Below, piece after piece: positions 10,679-22,400 of a DNA stretch of 64,000 nucleotides. The stretch is from assembly GCF_035222485.1 (NCBI RefSeq), contig NC_085924.1, positions 3,224,001 to 3,288,000 of the forward strand, in the 5' to 3' direction. A model generated the notes under the pieces. It was not told the origin of the DNA and did no database searches. It saw only the letters and a program-made list of their open reading frames with translations. This DNA is from Podospora pseudoanserina (lineage: Eukaryota > Ascomycota > Sordariomycetes > Sordariales > Podosporaceae). Numbering within the stretch: position 1 is the first letter of the stretch; every line of letters starts with the position of its first letter. A program made the position numbers and the translations under genes.

Positions 10679-12242
10679 ATGTCGGAGAAGCACGAGCACG
10701 AGACGTCCAAGCAGGTCTCGGCTGAGGGCATCCAGCAGTCCTCTTCTAACCCGAGCCAGAATGAGGAGCCCATGTTCGAAAGAGATCCCAACCGCAAGTG
10801 GTGGCACGGCATCAAGGAACCTGGCCATGCGCTCCAAATCGTGACGGCCGCCATCTTGGCTATCGCCATTGGCATGGCTGTTACCTCCACGGTTGGCAGC
10901 AAAAACATTCCCCAGGCGGCTACTGTCATTATCGGTATCCCAGGTGTGCTCTGGTTGCGTGCTCTCAGAGCTGTTGGTAAGATGCTCATATTCCGAAATG
11001 TCTCCGTCGCATGCTAACAGTGTGTTCCTAGTGCTTCCCTTGATTATCTGCGCCATGATTCTCGCTGTTCAAAAGTTGAGGGAAATGTCCACGGGCGGTG
11101 GTGCTGTGGTTGCGAAGTGGTCCGTGTCATACTACGTGCTCACGACCCTGCTCGCCATTGTGCACTCAACCATTGCAGTGGCCGTCGGTTGGATCCGTCT
11201 CATGCAGGTTATGGATGCCGAATCTCTGGAGGTTACCGATGAGGATGACCAGGACATGATCAATGAGAGAACTGAGACCAAGATTCACGACGTTGTCAAG
11301 CAGATGTTTGAGTCCTTCATCCCTCAAAACGTTGTCAAGTCGCTCGCCGAAGACGGTCTCCTCGCCATCCTCGTCACCTCCGTCATCGTTGGATACCTTC
11401 TGAAGCCCAACTCGCCGCTCCTCAAGGTCGTCAAGGAGATTGAGGAGCTCATTACCATCATCATCACCTGGTTGATCAAGGCTGCGCCTATTGGTGTTTT
11501 CTTCCTCATCCTGCCCAACCTCTTCAGACTCGACATTGCCAGTATCGCCCAGAACTTGGGTGTCCTGATTGGCTCTTCGCTTGTCGGCATGTTCTTCCAC
11601 CTGTTTGTAGTGTTGCCGCTCCTCTTCTTCCTCATCCTCCGCCGCAACCCTTACAGCTACTGGATGAAGCAGTCGCCTGCCTGGATTACTGCCTGGGGTA
11701 CCGCTTCCAGTGCCGCTACGCTCCCGGTCACCATGAAGTGTGCCAAGCGCACTGGTATCCCCGATGGTCTTGCCAAGTTCACCCTGCCCCTGGGTTGCTT
11801 GATCAACATGGATGGGTAAGTTTTTATGACATTTGTCAAATCTTTCCCCTGACGCCTGCTAACTCGTGTCATCAGTACTGCTATTTACTTCCCGGCTGTC
11901 GTTGTCTTCCTTGCCGCCACTCAGGGCCACGAGCTTACCGGTGCCGACTATGTCATCATCGTCCTGCTCTCCACCCTTGCCTCGATCGGAACCACGCCCA
12001 TTCCTAGCTCGTCTCTCGTCTTGACCGTCATGATTGCCACCAGTGTCAACGTCGAGATTACCGGCATGTACGCTGTCGTTGTCGCCATCGATTGGTTCAT
12101 TGACCGCTTCAGAACCGCCGTCAACGTGAGCGGTGATCTGTTCGCTGCTCCCATTATCCAAAAGCTCGCCAAGGTGGAGGACGATGGTGTTGTTTCGGAG
12201 GAAGAGGGTGTTGTCGTTACCGACAACAACGACCGCGTGTAG
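10679..12242 (+). CDS. SLC1/DAACS-type dicarboxylate or amino-acid symporter
   Basis: Three exons, 10679..10976, 11032..11815 and 11876..12242, give 482 aa. Both introns (55 and 60 bp) have GTAAG donors and GCTAAC branch sites. The protein is a polytopic membrane protein with SLC1-fold signatures. These are the Ser-rich hairpin WGTASSAATLPVT, the substrate/Na+ motif GCLINMDGTAIY, the second hairpin SIGTTPIPSSS, and DRFRTAVNVSGD in the last helix. In the family these motifs bind a dicarboxylate or acidic/neutral amino acid together with Na+ or H+. A hydrophilic insert (about residues 150-190) sits between early helices. The acidic C-tail is unremarkable. The substrate cannot be told from the sequence. 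Confidence 0.92.
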
Positions 12243-12780
12243 AGTGCCGGTCGATTGTATGTGTTACGAATTGTCAGACGAAGCGTTGGAGTAATGAGTA
12301 GCTTTTTTTTTTTTTTTGGGTTGGGGGGGGGTTTGGGGTTTGGTTATAGTTGATGATACCATGGTGCCACGGCACCGCTTGATTTACCACACAACTCGTA
12401 CTTCTCTTTATGCACCGATTATTCTTGCTACCTTGGCATTTTCACGAGTCGGCCAGCCGGATTACCACCGACACAAACATGATCTCTTTTGATTCCGAAG
12501 CCGCCAATAAAGGCAATTATCGCTCTGTTACACAGCGCATATCACTTCCGATATCTGCATACCGTTCGCCGGCCAGACAAATCGGGACGCCGAACCGGAC
12601 TTGAAACTGGTTGTCTCCGGTAATCCCGTGCATGATGACACTCTATTTACCCCGCTGTCGAAGATCTACAGGCAGGTGGGCATGGATGCTGACATTTGTG
12701 CAACTGTCTGATGTATTTAAACCTGCTGTCACTCATACTGCTGATATGTTCCCTTAGTTTTCCCCAACCCTTACCGCGAC
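12243..12780. other. Intergenic, 3' UTR and FMO promoter
   Basis: Holds the 3' untranslated part of the symporter, including a T15 tract followed by G tracts (12303..12331), and the upstream region of the FAD monooxygenase. TATTTAAA at about 12714 lies 65 bp before that start and may act as its TATA box. Confidence 0.4.
12303..12331 (+). repeat. Poly-T tract followed by G-run
   Basis: Fifteen T residues are followed by GGGTT and nine G residues. It lies just downstream of the symporter stop codon. It is a simple-sequence tract and a likely site of length variation. Confidence 0.7.
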
Positions 12781-14270
12781 ATGACCTCTTCACGACCAAA
12801 ACTCCATGTCATCATCATCGGCGCTGGGATCAGCGGGCTGGTGCTGGCGCAGTGTCTACGGAAACAGGGGATTTCGTTTGAGATCTTTGAGCGGGATGAA
12901 GGTCCTGCGGTGAGGAAGGGGGGTTATTGTCTTGGTTTGCATGAGTACTTACCTCTTCCCCTATTACCCTGACCCTTTCACTAATGGAGGAGTGTGTGTG
13001 ATCCAGTCCAGAAAACCTCTTTGTCAAGCATCTACCTGACGATCTCCCTTCAGTGTGGTCGACGTGCCACTTGCTCCCGCTTGATCTCCCTTCTCAGCTG
13101 ATGACCTACCTGCCGAATGGGATTGCGTTTAGGGTTCAGGATGGGGAGGAGACGCCGTGTGTAAGGGTTAGTCGGGCGAAGCTGAGGGAGATGTTGGGGA
13201 GGCATCTGGAGATTAGGTGGGGGAGGAAGGCGGTGGGAGTTTGGGAGGAGGGGGAGGAAGTGGTTGTGAGGTTTGAGAGTGAGGAGGTGGTAAGGGGGGG
13301 GTTGGTGGTGGGGTGCGATGGGGTTTTTAGTGGTGGTATGTCTTTTTTGGTTGGGCTTTTCTGAGTGACTGGGATGGTGCTGACATCATAATAGTGAGGA
13401 AGTGCATCCCTAACGGTCTCGACTGTATCCAGCTACAACAATTTCCCGCTGCGGTGGTGGCTGGGGATGTGGTGCTTGAGGGGGAGGAAGTGAAGCGGCA
13501 GTTGAGGAATGGGCACTCGGCTTATGTTTCTGTTGGGAAGGAGTGGGGGTTGTTTGTTGGGTTGAATAAGCTGGTAAATGTCAAGGCTGATGAAGAGGGG
13601 GATGTGGAGGGGATGAAGGGGGAGTATTACTGGATTTTGAGTCGGTTTGACAAGGATGTAGCCGATGAGAAGCATTGGACGAAGACAATGACCGATGAGG
13701 AGAAGCTGGCGATGGCAAAGGAAAAGATAAAGGAGATGAGGGAGGAGTTTAGGATTGTTGTCGAAAAGACAACTGTGGAAGGGCTGAAGAGTTCTGCTGT
13801 GGGTAGTTCCATTTTCTTGACGAGAGCGCATGCTAACGTGAAGCAGTGGTCCATGTGGTATTCTGCTGTCCAGGGCGCAGAAGACCTCAAAACGTCGAGG
13901 GTTGTACTGATAGGGGATGCAGCTCATCCTATGACACCCGGTGGGTTCTCTCTGGGGAAAGGGCAAGTCCGAGATGCTGATGTCAACTTGTCTAGCGCGT
14001 GGAGAGGGCGCCGTCGTAGCGATACGGGACGCAGTACAACTCAGCAAGGTTCTGAGAACGATTGACACCTCAGATGAGGCATCCCTCAAGTCAACTCTGC
14101 AAGACTTTCAGCAAGATGTCCTTACAAAGGGCTTCGAGGCGATCCGAGGTGCTCGGGAAGCTTTTGAGGGTGTCTTTCAGAACAGGACACCGATGGCTTG
14201 GGGGTGGGAGATGGCACCCATTCGAAAGGTCCCGCCTCTCCCTCCGTTGAAACTAAAGATGGCTTTTTGA
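12781..14270 (+). CDS. FAD-dependent monooxygenase (aromatic hydroxylase type)
   Basis: Four exons, 12781..12944, 13007..13335, 13395..13940 and 13996..14270, give 437 aa with phases 2, 1 and 1 matching at each join. The N-terminus LHVIIIGAGISGLVLAQCLR is a Rossmann dinucleotide motif (GxGxxG) followed by FEIFERDE, whose acid binds the FAD ribose. VVGCDGVFSG is the DG motif that contacts FAD and NAD(P)H. VVLIGDAAHPMTP..RGEGAVVAIRDA is the second FAD-binding motif; its last intron falls inside it. Such enzymes hydroxylate or epoxidise small aromatic or polyketide substrates. It is followed on the same strand by a P450, and the PKS lies 5 kb further on, so a tailoring role is plausible but inferred. 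The middle of the gene is strongly G-rich on the coding strand. Confidence 0.9.
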
Positions 14271-14391
14271 GCCGCTCGAGGTGTTGAAGGGAGGTTGTTG
14301 GCAAATACATAACATAATCAGAGGTAGTTTTTGTTTTGTTATTAGGATGTAGGTGCTACTTCCGACCCTTGTACATATCACATACTAGCCT

Positions 14392-14479
14392 GCCCGGCTA
14401 GCTCAATCGGTAGAGCGTGAGACTCTTATGGAGTACTCCGGTAATCTCAAGGTTGTGGGTTCGACCCCCACGTCGGGCT
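14392..14479 (+). tRNA. tRNA-Lys(CTT) with intron
   Basis: Acceptor GCCCGGC pairs with GTCGGGC, with discriminator T as in yeast tRNA-Lys(CTT). The D arm is AGCTCAATCGGTAGAGC. The anticodon stem TGAGA/TCTCA holds the loop CTCTTA plus an intron of about 15 nt. The T arm is GTGGG-TTCGACC-CCCAC. It sits between the FAD monooxygenase and the P450. Confidence 0.95.
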
Positions 14480-15096
14480 CAATTCCCGTCTTCGACGATA
14501 CTTTTTCCATTTGTTTTTAACAATCTTTTTGACTTCAGTTGATTCAAGTGTTCTCGTGATGACAATCGCAACTGTTTCATTTGCTGACTGCTCAGCCCTA
14601 TGAATACACTCAACATGGACCCGCAACCCCTCCTGCTGTCCAAGACACATAAACCTGCATGCATCTATCGAAGACGCTGCAAGCCACCTATCCACGGTTG
14701 GACCTATCATCACGTTATCCTATTGCCAAGAACTCGGGTAGCTCACTGATAGGCTAGTTTAATACGGTCCTTCGCAATAGACTCAACCATGTCGCATGCA
14801 ACCTAGCCGATTGTACAGATGTCACAGCCGATATGGATAGGCAACTATCAACAGACAGGGTTCGGAGAATTCGCCCACAGAATGCCTGCATGCCCAGCAC
14901 CTGTTTGTCGAGCTCTGCCCCGCACTAAGGTTGTGACAGGGACATATTTGGGCATCATGTGTGAGACGAGGGGTCTCGGGGCCTTTAAAACCTGATGAAG
15001 CCCGCTCTCCCCAGTCTGGTTCTTTCCACACAACAACAGCTTGGTTTGCTTTTTGAGGTCTCGGTGGCACCGAAGCCAGTCCGCTCCTCCCTCACG
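14480..15096. other. Intergenic, P450 upstream region
   Basis: No coding frame with recognisable content. Another in-phase ATG at 14995 would add 34 residues to the P450, but they do not look like a membrane anchor. TTTAAAA near 14985 may be part of the promoter. Confidence 0.4.
14502..14506 (+). terminator. Pol III terminator of tRNA-Lys
   Basis: TTTTT 22 nt past the tRNA 3' end, with a second T5 at 14513..14517 as back-up. This fits Pol III termination. Confidence 0.6.
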
Positions 15097-16814
15097 ATGA
15101 CGCTTCTCTCAACCACAGTCCAGCATCTCCAAGCCGCCTGGGATGTCCACCCTTACCTCCTCCTCTCGGTCCCTCTTGCCCTCTACCTCCTCATCTCCAA
15201 TGTCCGATCCTATCTCAAACTCCGACACATCAACGGCCCGTTCTTGGCGCACTTCACCTACGTCTGGTTCGTGGGCAGTGTCGCCCGAGGAAAGATGCTC
15301 AGCACTCTCCAGGAACTTACCTACAAGTACGGCCCTGTCTGTCGCATCGGCCCGAACGATCTTCTCGTCGGCGACTTTGACGAGGTTGTCCGCATCAACG
15401 GGGTGCGGTCACCGTATGTGAAGAGCGATTGGTATACTACTATCCGGTTTGATGTTGATGGGGGGGACTCGGTTGTTTCGTTGATGGATACTGCGGAGCA
15501 TGATGTGCGGAAGGCGAAACTGATTAAGGGGTATGAAGGGAGGGGGAAGGGGCAGGATAAGGGGTGGATGGATAAAGTTGTGGACAAGCATTTGGTGGAG
15601 TTGGTGAGGTTGTTGAGGGAGAAGTATGTCAAGCAGGGGAGGGAGATTAACTGGACGAATGTGATGAGATATTTTAGTGCGGATGTTATGGTGGAAGCTT
15701 TGATGGGTGAGGCATGGTAAGTTTCGTCTTTGGAAAGAGTTGATGATGGAAGCTAACGAACATGGTTCAGGGGAGACCTTCAGACGGATAGTGATATTCA
15801 CAAGTTCTTCGAGATGTCCGATTATTCTACGCCTTACATCCATACTGTTGGAAGTTGGGGGAGTCTTAGGTGGCTTACGAGCAGCTGGTGGTTCATTCGC
15901 AAGGCTGGGCCGAAGGTGACGGATGATCATGGTTTGGGCAAGTTCATTTCGTAAGTCTGTCCAGAATAAAGATGAAGAAAAAGAAGACCCAGAGACTGAA
16001 CAACAAAGCCTGGTGAGAGAAGAGGTCTCAAAGCGTTTTAGGGATCCCGACTCCAAGAAGGGCGATATGTTGGTATGTCAAAGTCCCTTCGGTAACCGGT
16101 TAAGAGCGCAGGTTGACAAAAGAATGACAGGCCGACTGGATCTCTCAAGGACTTACCTCACGCGAATGCGAGCTTGATGTCATCCTCGGCGTGATAGCAG
16201 GGGCCGACACCGTTGCCGTGCCTATGCGAACCATCTTCCTCTATCTCATCACCTCTCCACTCGTCTATTCCAAGCTCAAAGACGAGATCACAACCGCCAT
16301 CAAGGCCAGAGCCATTTCAGAACCCATCACAAACCAACAGGCTCTCAAACTACCGTACATGCAAGCTGTTATCCACGAGGGCCTCCGCATGATGCCCATC
16401 TCTGCTTTCGGCTTCCCCAAGAGAGTACCCGCGGAGGGAGACATGATTTGTGGCATACACGTCCCTGGTGGAACAGACATCTTCCCTAACAACCTCGCCA
16501 TTCAACGAAGCAAAAAGGTGTTTGGGGATGACGTCGACGTTTTCCGGCCAGAGAGGTGGTTGATTGAGAACACCCGAGGACCGGAACACCGCAGCTTGAT
16601 GGTCCGACACATCGAAGTCATCTTTGGTCATGGTAGATGGCAATGCCCGGGGCGGATGCTTGCTTGGGTTCAACTGAACAAGGTCTTTGTGGAGGTTTTG
16701 AGGAACTTTGACTTTCAGGTTGGCAACCCGAGAGATCCTTGGAAGTTGGGGGTTTATAGTTCGGTTACTGTTGGTGACTTTTGGGTGAAAGGTGTTGAAG
16801 CAAGGCCAGAGTAA
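15097..16814 (+). CDS. Cytochrome P450, pisatin-demethylase-like
   Basis: Exons 15097..15716, 15771..15950, 16009..16072 and 16131..16814 give 515 aa, the usual P450 length. I chose the ATG at 15097 because the N-terminal anchor (YLLLSVPLALYLLIS) then starts near residue 19. Motifs: I-helix AGADT (oxygen activation), ExxR as EGLR, the PERW segment (FRPERW), and the heme loop FGHGRWQCPG with thiolate Cys about residue 460. The overall pattern, including YGPVCRIGPNDLLVGD, matches fungal microsomal P450s of the pisatin demethylase group. It would act in the ER with NADPH-P450 reductase. It lies between the FAD monooxygenase and the PKS, so it is a candidate tailoring enzyme. Exon 3 is only 64 bp. 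Codon usage changes from C-rich to G-rich near 15430 and back in exon 4. Confidence 0.93.
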
Positions 16815-17474
16815 TAGGAGAGTCGGATAAACGGTAATAGGTACAGAAGGAAATTTAATGTAGCTTCAGTACCTAGGATATGATCCCATCGACCGACGAT
16901 CGGTATGATTAAGTTGTGGAATATAAACCTCTACATTAGACGCATCGATAGGTGGTCAGATCCCCCTACCAATATTCGACGTACATCTGATGTGGCTGCA
17001 GATTGAACATTCCAAAAAATAAATATCTACAGTAGCTGGTGGATGCATTGCCATGGTGGCTGATGAGCACGAGAGGAGCCTGGCTCAGTTCGGCACCTCC
17101 CTGGAGCCAGTCATCTTCGCCCCAGCCACATACTGCAAGCGCCGCGCTCACCCCTATCAAATCAGTCTGGGCAGCAAGCAAACAGACCTGTTCCTAAGTT
17201 AAACTGGCGTAAGTTTCCAAAAAGCAGAAGAGCCGGGCGCATCAAGCGATACCTAAGTATAAGTCGTCAATAGCATAATACCTACATACTTCTTCACTTA
17301 ACCCGTATTGATGGCGAAACTATCTGCATTGCCTTAATGCCCTGAGCTTGTAAGAGATTCCAAAAAGTTTCTGACGAACCGATAGACCGCTTACCTTACG
17401 CCAGCCTATCTTGAGGGAACTCGGGTGGCTTGCATACGACATAACTGCCAGGCAGGTACCTACGTACCTTGTGA
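16815..17474. other. Intergenic with TACCTA-type motifs
   Basis: No supported gene. From about 17200 the sequence is AT-richer and holds several TACCTA/TAGGTA-like words, such as AGGTACCTACGTACC at 17456..17470. The first exon of the following broken gene may lie here. Confidence 0.4.
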
Positions 17475-19172
17475 TCAGCCTTTGGTTTTGCAAACATAGG
17501 CACCCTCAATTATACCTTGGACACGTACTGCCTAAGCTGCGGTCACTTGCAATGCGCATATTGCACGTACACGGTGAGTACAATCAAGACAAGAGATGGC
17601 GGCGGCGGTTACCGGTCATCGTCAGGCAATCTGTCGCGCCCCCGGGAGATGCAAGAGCCTTTTTACGGTTCTTCTTCTGCCCTTGAACCAGAAACGAACG
17701 CGAAGAGTGGCATACCCCCCGCCAGACTCAAGGATTCTCAATTGAGTACCAATGAACGACCCCAATCCGAGACAGGCCCTGAGGGCAGCACCTCATCCAC
17801 CATTGAACCCTCAGTATTCTCCGAAAAGAGCTTTTCCGGACAAGCTCCAGCCAAATATAGGGCGGCAGTGCTACAGCCCTCCCAAATCGAGACGAGAAAA
17901 GACATTACTTCTGAAGAACTCCACGTGGCAAATAACCCCAGCAAACAACAGTGGAGTGAATCCAAGTCATATTCTACTAGCGTTCCCCAAGCACGCGCGA
18001 TCAAGCTCGACGAGCTAAGGGCTCGTCCTTCTTCGAAACCTATAGATCCACATGGATATCAGCAGATATCCGTGCCTACAGTACAGGCTTTCCAGACACC
18101 ACGAACCTTGTGGCAGCATCATCGAAATATGATCTCTGATAGGCTTCAAAATGAGCCATCAGCGAGCCATTGCTCAGGTCTCATGGACATGTGTAAGCCT
18201 ATCCCCTTACAAGGCATATCTTCTGTGACATATTGGTGACATCTCCCTAACATGAAAATCTACCAGAAGTGCGGTCACCGCCTACATATTCACGTGCCAG
18301 TGTCACAACCCCAAGCCGCCATAGATTTTGCGGCCCAGGCTGCCGGCCCAAATGCCCATACCGTTACCAGCAGGAGACCAGTCGAACAGGGTGGCGCGTC
18401 AGCATCCAGCAGTAGCCAGGCCTCGACCAACACAGAGCTGCCACAAGTTAACTCCACAAATTCGGGACCGCGTTCACCCCACACAAGTTCGTCGGACGAA
18501 GAAGTTAACAGCGTTCTGCCCCCGTTCATACCAACTGGAACCAAGCGTTTTCTCCTGCTATGTGTCAACACGGGTAGTCTTGGTGGAGTCCGTCACCGCA
18601 GGCTGGCCAACGTAGAGGTCACTAACACTGAATGTGGCGGGGAACTGTTCCAGAGTCTTCGCAACGCCTATTACTCGTTGAGGAAGAGTTCGTGGAACCC
18701 ATTCCTGGTTCCAAAGACAATGCACTACGTCAAATTCCAGCTTCTGTTTCTCCAAAGGTGAGGTGAAGTCGTCGGGACCTACGAGGTGAACTCAATTCCT
18801 CCAGCGAAAGAGGTGTTAATGCAGGCGTACGCCTTCCGCCCTTGTCCTCCCCGAGTTCAAGGTTTACCCATCCCACAGGATATTTTCATGCACTCTTTCC
18901 TCAATCTTGGGGACCACCTGGGACCGATGGTCGTCGAGATGTTGCCAAAGAAGCTCTGGGCTGAACTAAGATGGGATGGACAGGCGCATGATCACTTCAA
19001 CATTCCCACTGAATGGGGGTTCTATATTGTGGAGGGGATATATTGGGGGCTTGTGTGGTGGTGGACTGTTCTCTTGTTGGTTGCAGTGTCGATATTGACA
19101 GTTACTTGGTCAGCGCTGATGGGTGATGTTCAAGGGGGGACTGGGCTGGGACGGTATTGCCTGGCTGCGTAG
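17475..19172 (+). pseudogene. Conserved ascomycete membrane-protein gene, interrupted
   Basis: One phase carries coding-like sequence almost throughout. It starts with a cysteine/histidine segment (YCLSCGHLQCAYC, about 17523), then a ~200-residue Ser/Pro-rich linker. KCGHRLHIHV follows at 18267. A conserved block comes next: KRFLLLCVNTG (18534), ELFQSLRNAYYSLR, VKFQLLFLQR. Then GEVVGTYEVNSIPP, YAFRPCPPR, WGFYIVEG and a C-terminal hydrophobic segment (WWWTVLLLVAV) run to 19172. I recall this arrangement from a frequent fungal family of unknown function. The phase is broken by TGA at 18237..18239 and again by TGA at 18759..18761. The first may sit in an intron, but no donor in the right phase was found. 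The second lies inside conserved sequence with no usable splice pair. No start ATG is visible. Confidence 0.6.
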
Positions 19173-19443
19173 GCAGTGCTTGGTTCCGTGGGCCTGTGGC
19201 ACTATAATGTGAGAGGAATATATTCACGAGAGCTGTTGGTTGAATTGCAGTAATAACCCTCTGTGCGTAGATGGCAAATGGGGTAAGAGATGGAGCATGG
19301 GGGACCTTATGTGAAGAGGATCGTGTGATGTTGGTAGAGTCCGCGGCCCTGAAGCAGGAAGCTGCAGCCACATATACCGAGACAACCGAACCGTTCTTTA
19401 CTTTTTTCATTATAGGTAGTTACCAGCATGTTGGTGCCTCCCA

Positions 19444-22400
19444 TTAAGCTTGCTCGTCCATCAACCTCCTCATCTTCTTGATGGTTGCAGTGCCCAAATC
19501 ATGCAACGTGCCACCACCCATGATTTCCAAAGTCGTCACCTCAACGCCAAACGTCAGTTTCCACCAACGACGTAGTTCAACTGCCATCAGAGAATCCACC
19601 CCTAGCTGTTGAAGCGTCTGCCCAACATCTACATCCTGATCGTCCGACATCATGATAGCTCGAACTCGTCTTCCAATCTCCAGACCGAAAACATCCGCCG
19701 CTCCCGCTTCTTCCAGGACAGTCAGATTGCCACGAGCCCGAAAAGCCAGCTCTTCGGCCGCGGTGAGGGAAGTGCCGATTTTTGATACACCGGCTTCTGC
19801 TTCACTAACAATGTTGTGGTGTGACCCCATCAGCGGATCTCGTCGCCAAGGTGCCCGGCATTTCGGATCTGATAACGGCACCTCGGAACGAACAGCCATG
19901 ACGATGTGACCATCATCGCTGCACCGGAGCTCATCGCCACCGCTCTGTGGTCTTTGATGTTGTACTGAGAACTCCACGAAATCAAGAAATTCCCTCTCTG
20001 TCAAGAGATGAAAGCCAGATCCTTGGACCTTTCTCATCGCTGCCGGATTCTCCTCAATGAAGCCGGCCCCAGAGATCGGACCAACCAGTAGCACCGATGA
20101 TGGCAGACCGAGCCCTCGCCGATAGTGAGAGAAGGACTCGAGAAACGTGCAGGCCGCTGCATAGTTGCTTTCTCCCGGTTGATGGGCAATGGTCAAAGCT
20201 GAGCTTGTCATCAAGAAAAAGTCGAGTGGCATGTCAGAGAGAGCATGGTGCAGGTTCCATGCGCCATCAACTTTTGGAGCCACGGCTGCTTGCCAGTCTT
20301 CATGGCTCAAAGTGATTCCTGGAGCTTCTCGTTGAACCATTGCCAGATGCATCACACCCCGGACGGGGGTAGGCGCCTGAGCAATAGCACGCTTGACATC
20401 CTGCATGTTGTCAACGCATCCTGCCACGGGGATGCCAAGGCACCCGAGGCTTCTCAGTTCCACGATGAAGTCCTTGTCTTGTTGACTGATGCCTGCGCTT
20501 CGGGTTAAGAAAATGATGCACCCAGCACCTCGCTCCGCCATCCAGGTTGCTATCGACTTTCCCAATCCACCGAGACCACCTGACAGCAAATACGTAGCAT
20601 TGGGGTCGAATTGGCAGACTCTTCTCTCCAGCGGTGCGGCCATAATTGTGTCGAGATTGTCCGGCAGTTTGACGACGCCCTTGCCAATGTGATCAGCGTC
20701 TTGAAGCCAACAGTATGCTGTTTTCACCTCGTCTGCATCAAAGATCTGGATTCGATCATGTATCCTCAGTTTCCCTTCAGACATCCATTGGAAAACCTGA
20801 TTGAGTGACCTAATGATTGTTAGAAGATATTGGATCTCGGCCTATTTGGAGTTGGTTGACTCACCTCTGCATAATTGCCGGTCTTTTCAGCGCCAACGCT
20901 GCTGTGTCAACGCAAACAAACGATCTGTTCTGCAAAAACGGCTCCATGTCAAGTGTACCGCGTCCTAAGATGTCCGACTTGCCCAGCTCAATCATTTTTC
21001 CCATTTCGGCGACGCATTTCCATGACGCATGAAGGAGAGGGCCAGAAAGAGAGTTTAGTACGACGTCTACGCCCTGGCCTTTGGTCATTCGCATGATTCC
21101 CTCAACAAAGCTATCATCACGGGAGTTGAAGATCTGATCTCGAGCAAGTCCAAACTTCTCCATCGCATAGTTGACCTTTTTTTGTGAGCCGACGGTAACG
21201 AACACTTCGGCACCGATCATTTGGCAGACCTGGATGGCAGCAAGCCCTACGCCGCCACATCCGGAGTGGATGAGTATAGTCTATAAAGCGTCAGGAATGT
21301 TGAGCGACTCGCTTGAGTCTAACGGGACAACTTACCTGACCGGCTGATAAGTGGGCCACTTCAATGAGGGCATAGAAAACTGTACTATAGACTACAGGAA
21401 TAGCAGCCGCTTGTTCAAACTGCATGTCGTCGGGGATTTTCACACAGTTTAGGCCATGGAGGACAGCGTGTGTTGAGAAGCAACCGTTTCCGTTGAAGCC
21501 TGCCACTCGATCACCAACGACAAGGTGCTTGACGTTCGCTCCAACCTGAGAGATAATACCTGACACTTCGACGCCAATCGGAATCTCGTCGGATCCAAAG
21601 TCGATCAACCCTAGGGCACCCACGACATCCTGATGATTGTTAGCTAAAGGATTTATGACAGACTAGCACAAACGACTTACCTTGAAATTCAGCCCAACAG
21701 CTTTGGTTTCAAGCGCCACCTCATCAGGGCCAAGACCGTCCCTGTCGACAAGATATGTCTTCCAACGAAGCGAAGACAGCGCCCCCACCTGGCCCAACTC
21801 AAGCCGCTTAGCGATGGCATCCGTATTTGAAGCAGACGAATGGCTTTCAGTAGTTGTGTCTGTAAGGATAGAAATCGACTCCAAGCGAGGTACTTGCACC
21901 AGTCCCCCTCGAACAACAAACACGCGGTCTTCTTCAACACGACGCCCGTCGTCCCGCTCCACAATCTTCTTCAAGACATCTATCACAAGCCGCGCGAAAT
22001 CTGGCTCGTCGTCTGCAATTTCAAGTGTGAAAAACGGGAGTGAGTTTTCATTGCGAAAGACGCCCAATGCTCCAGGGGTCTGGCCTGCGCGTGGATTCTC
22101 ACATCCAGGGGAGGACGTCAGGGGCATCAGCCAGAGAAGCTCTTCGGACTTGTACCCCTCGCAGAGGCGTTGGAATGCTTGAAATCGGGTTGGGGAGATA
22201 TCCTCGAAAAAGGGCGACTCGTGGTCCAGTGTTGAGATGACAAGCATGTTTGGGGGCAGCTCCTCTCCTAGCTTCACTTTAAGGACCTCGTAGCGGTCAG
22301 ACTCAAGGCCGTATATGAGCTTCTTGGTTACCGGGGAATCGGGATCGTCGTGAAGGAGAGCAATCTTTCCAGCAGCGATCTCAGCAAGCTGATGTACTGG

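Noticed and set aside
17574-18266. A single 693-bp intron in the interrupted membrane-protein gene
   Set aside because: The phase matches, but the whole span is open and protein-like in one frame, and it is far longer than other introns here.
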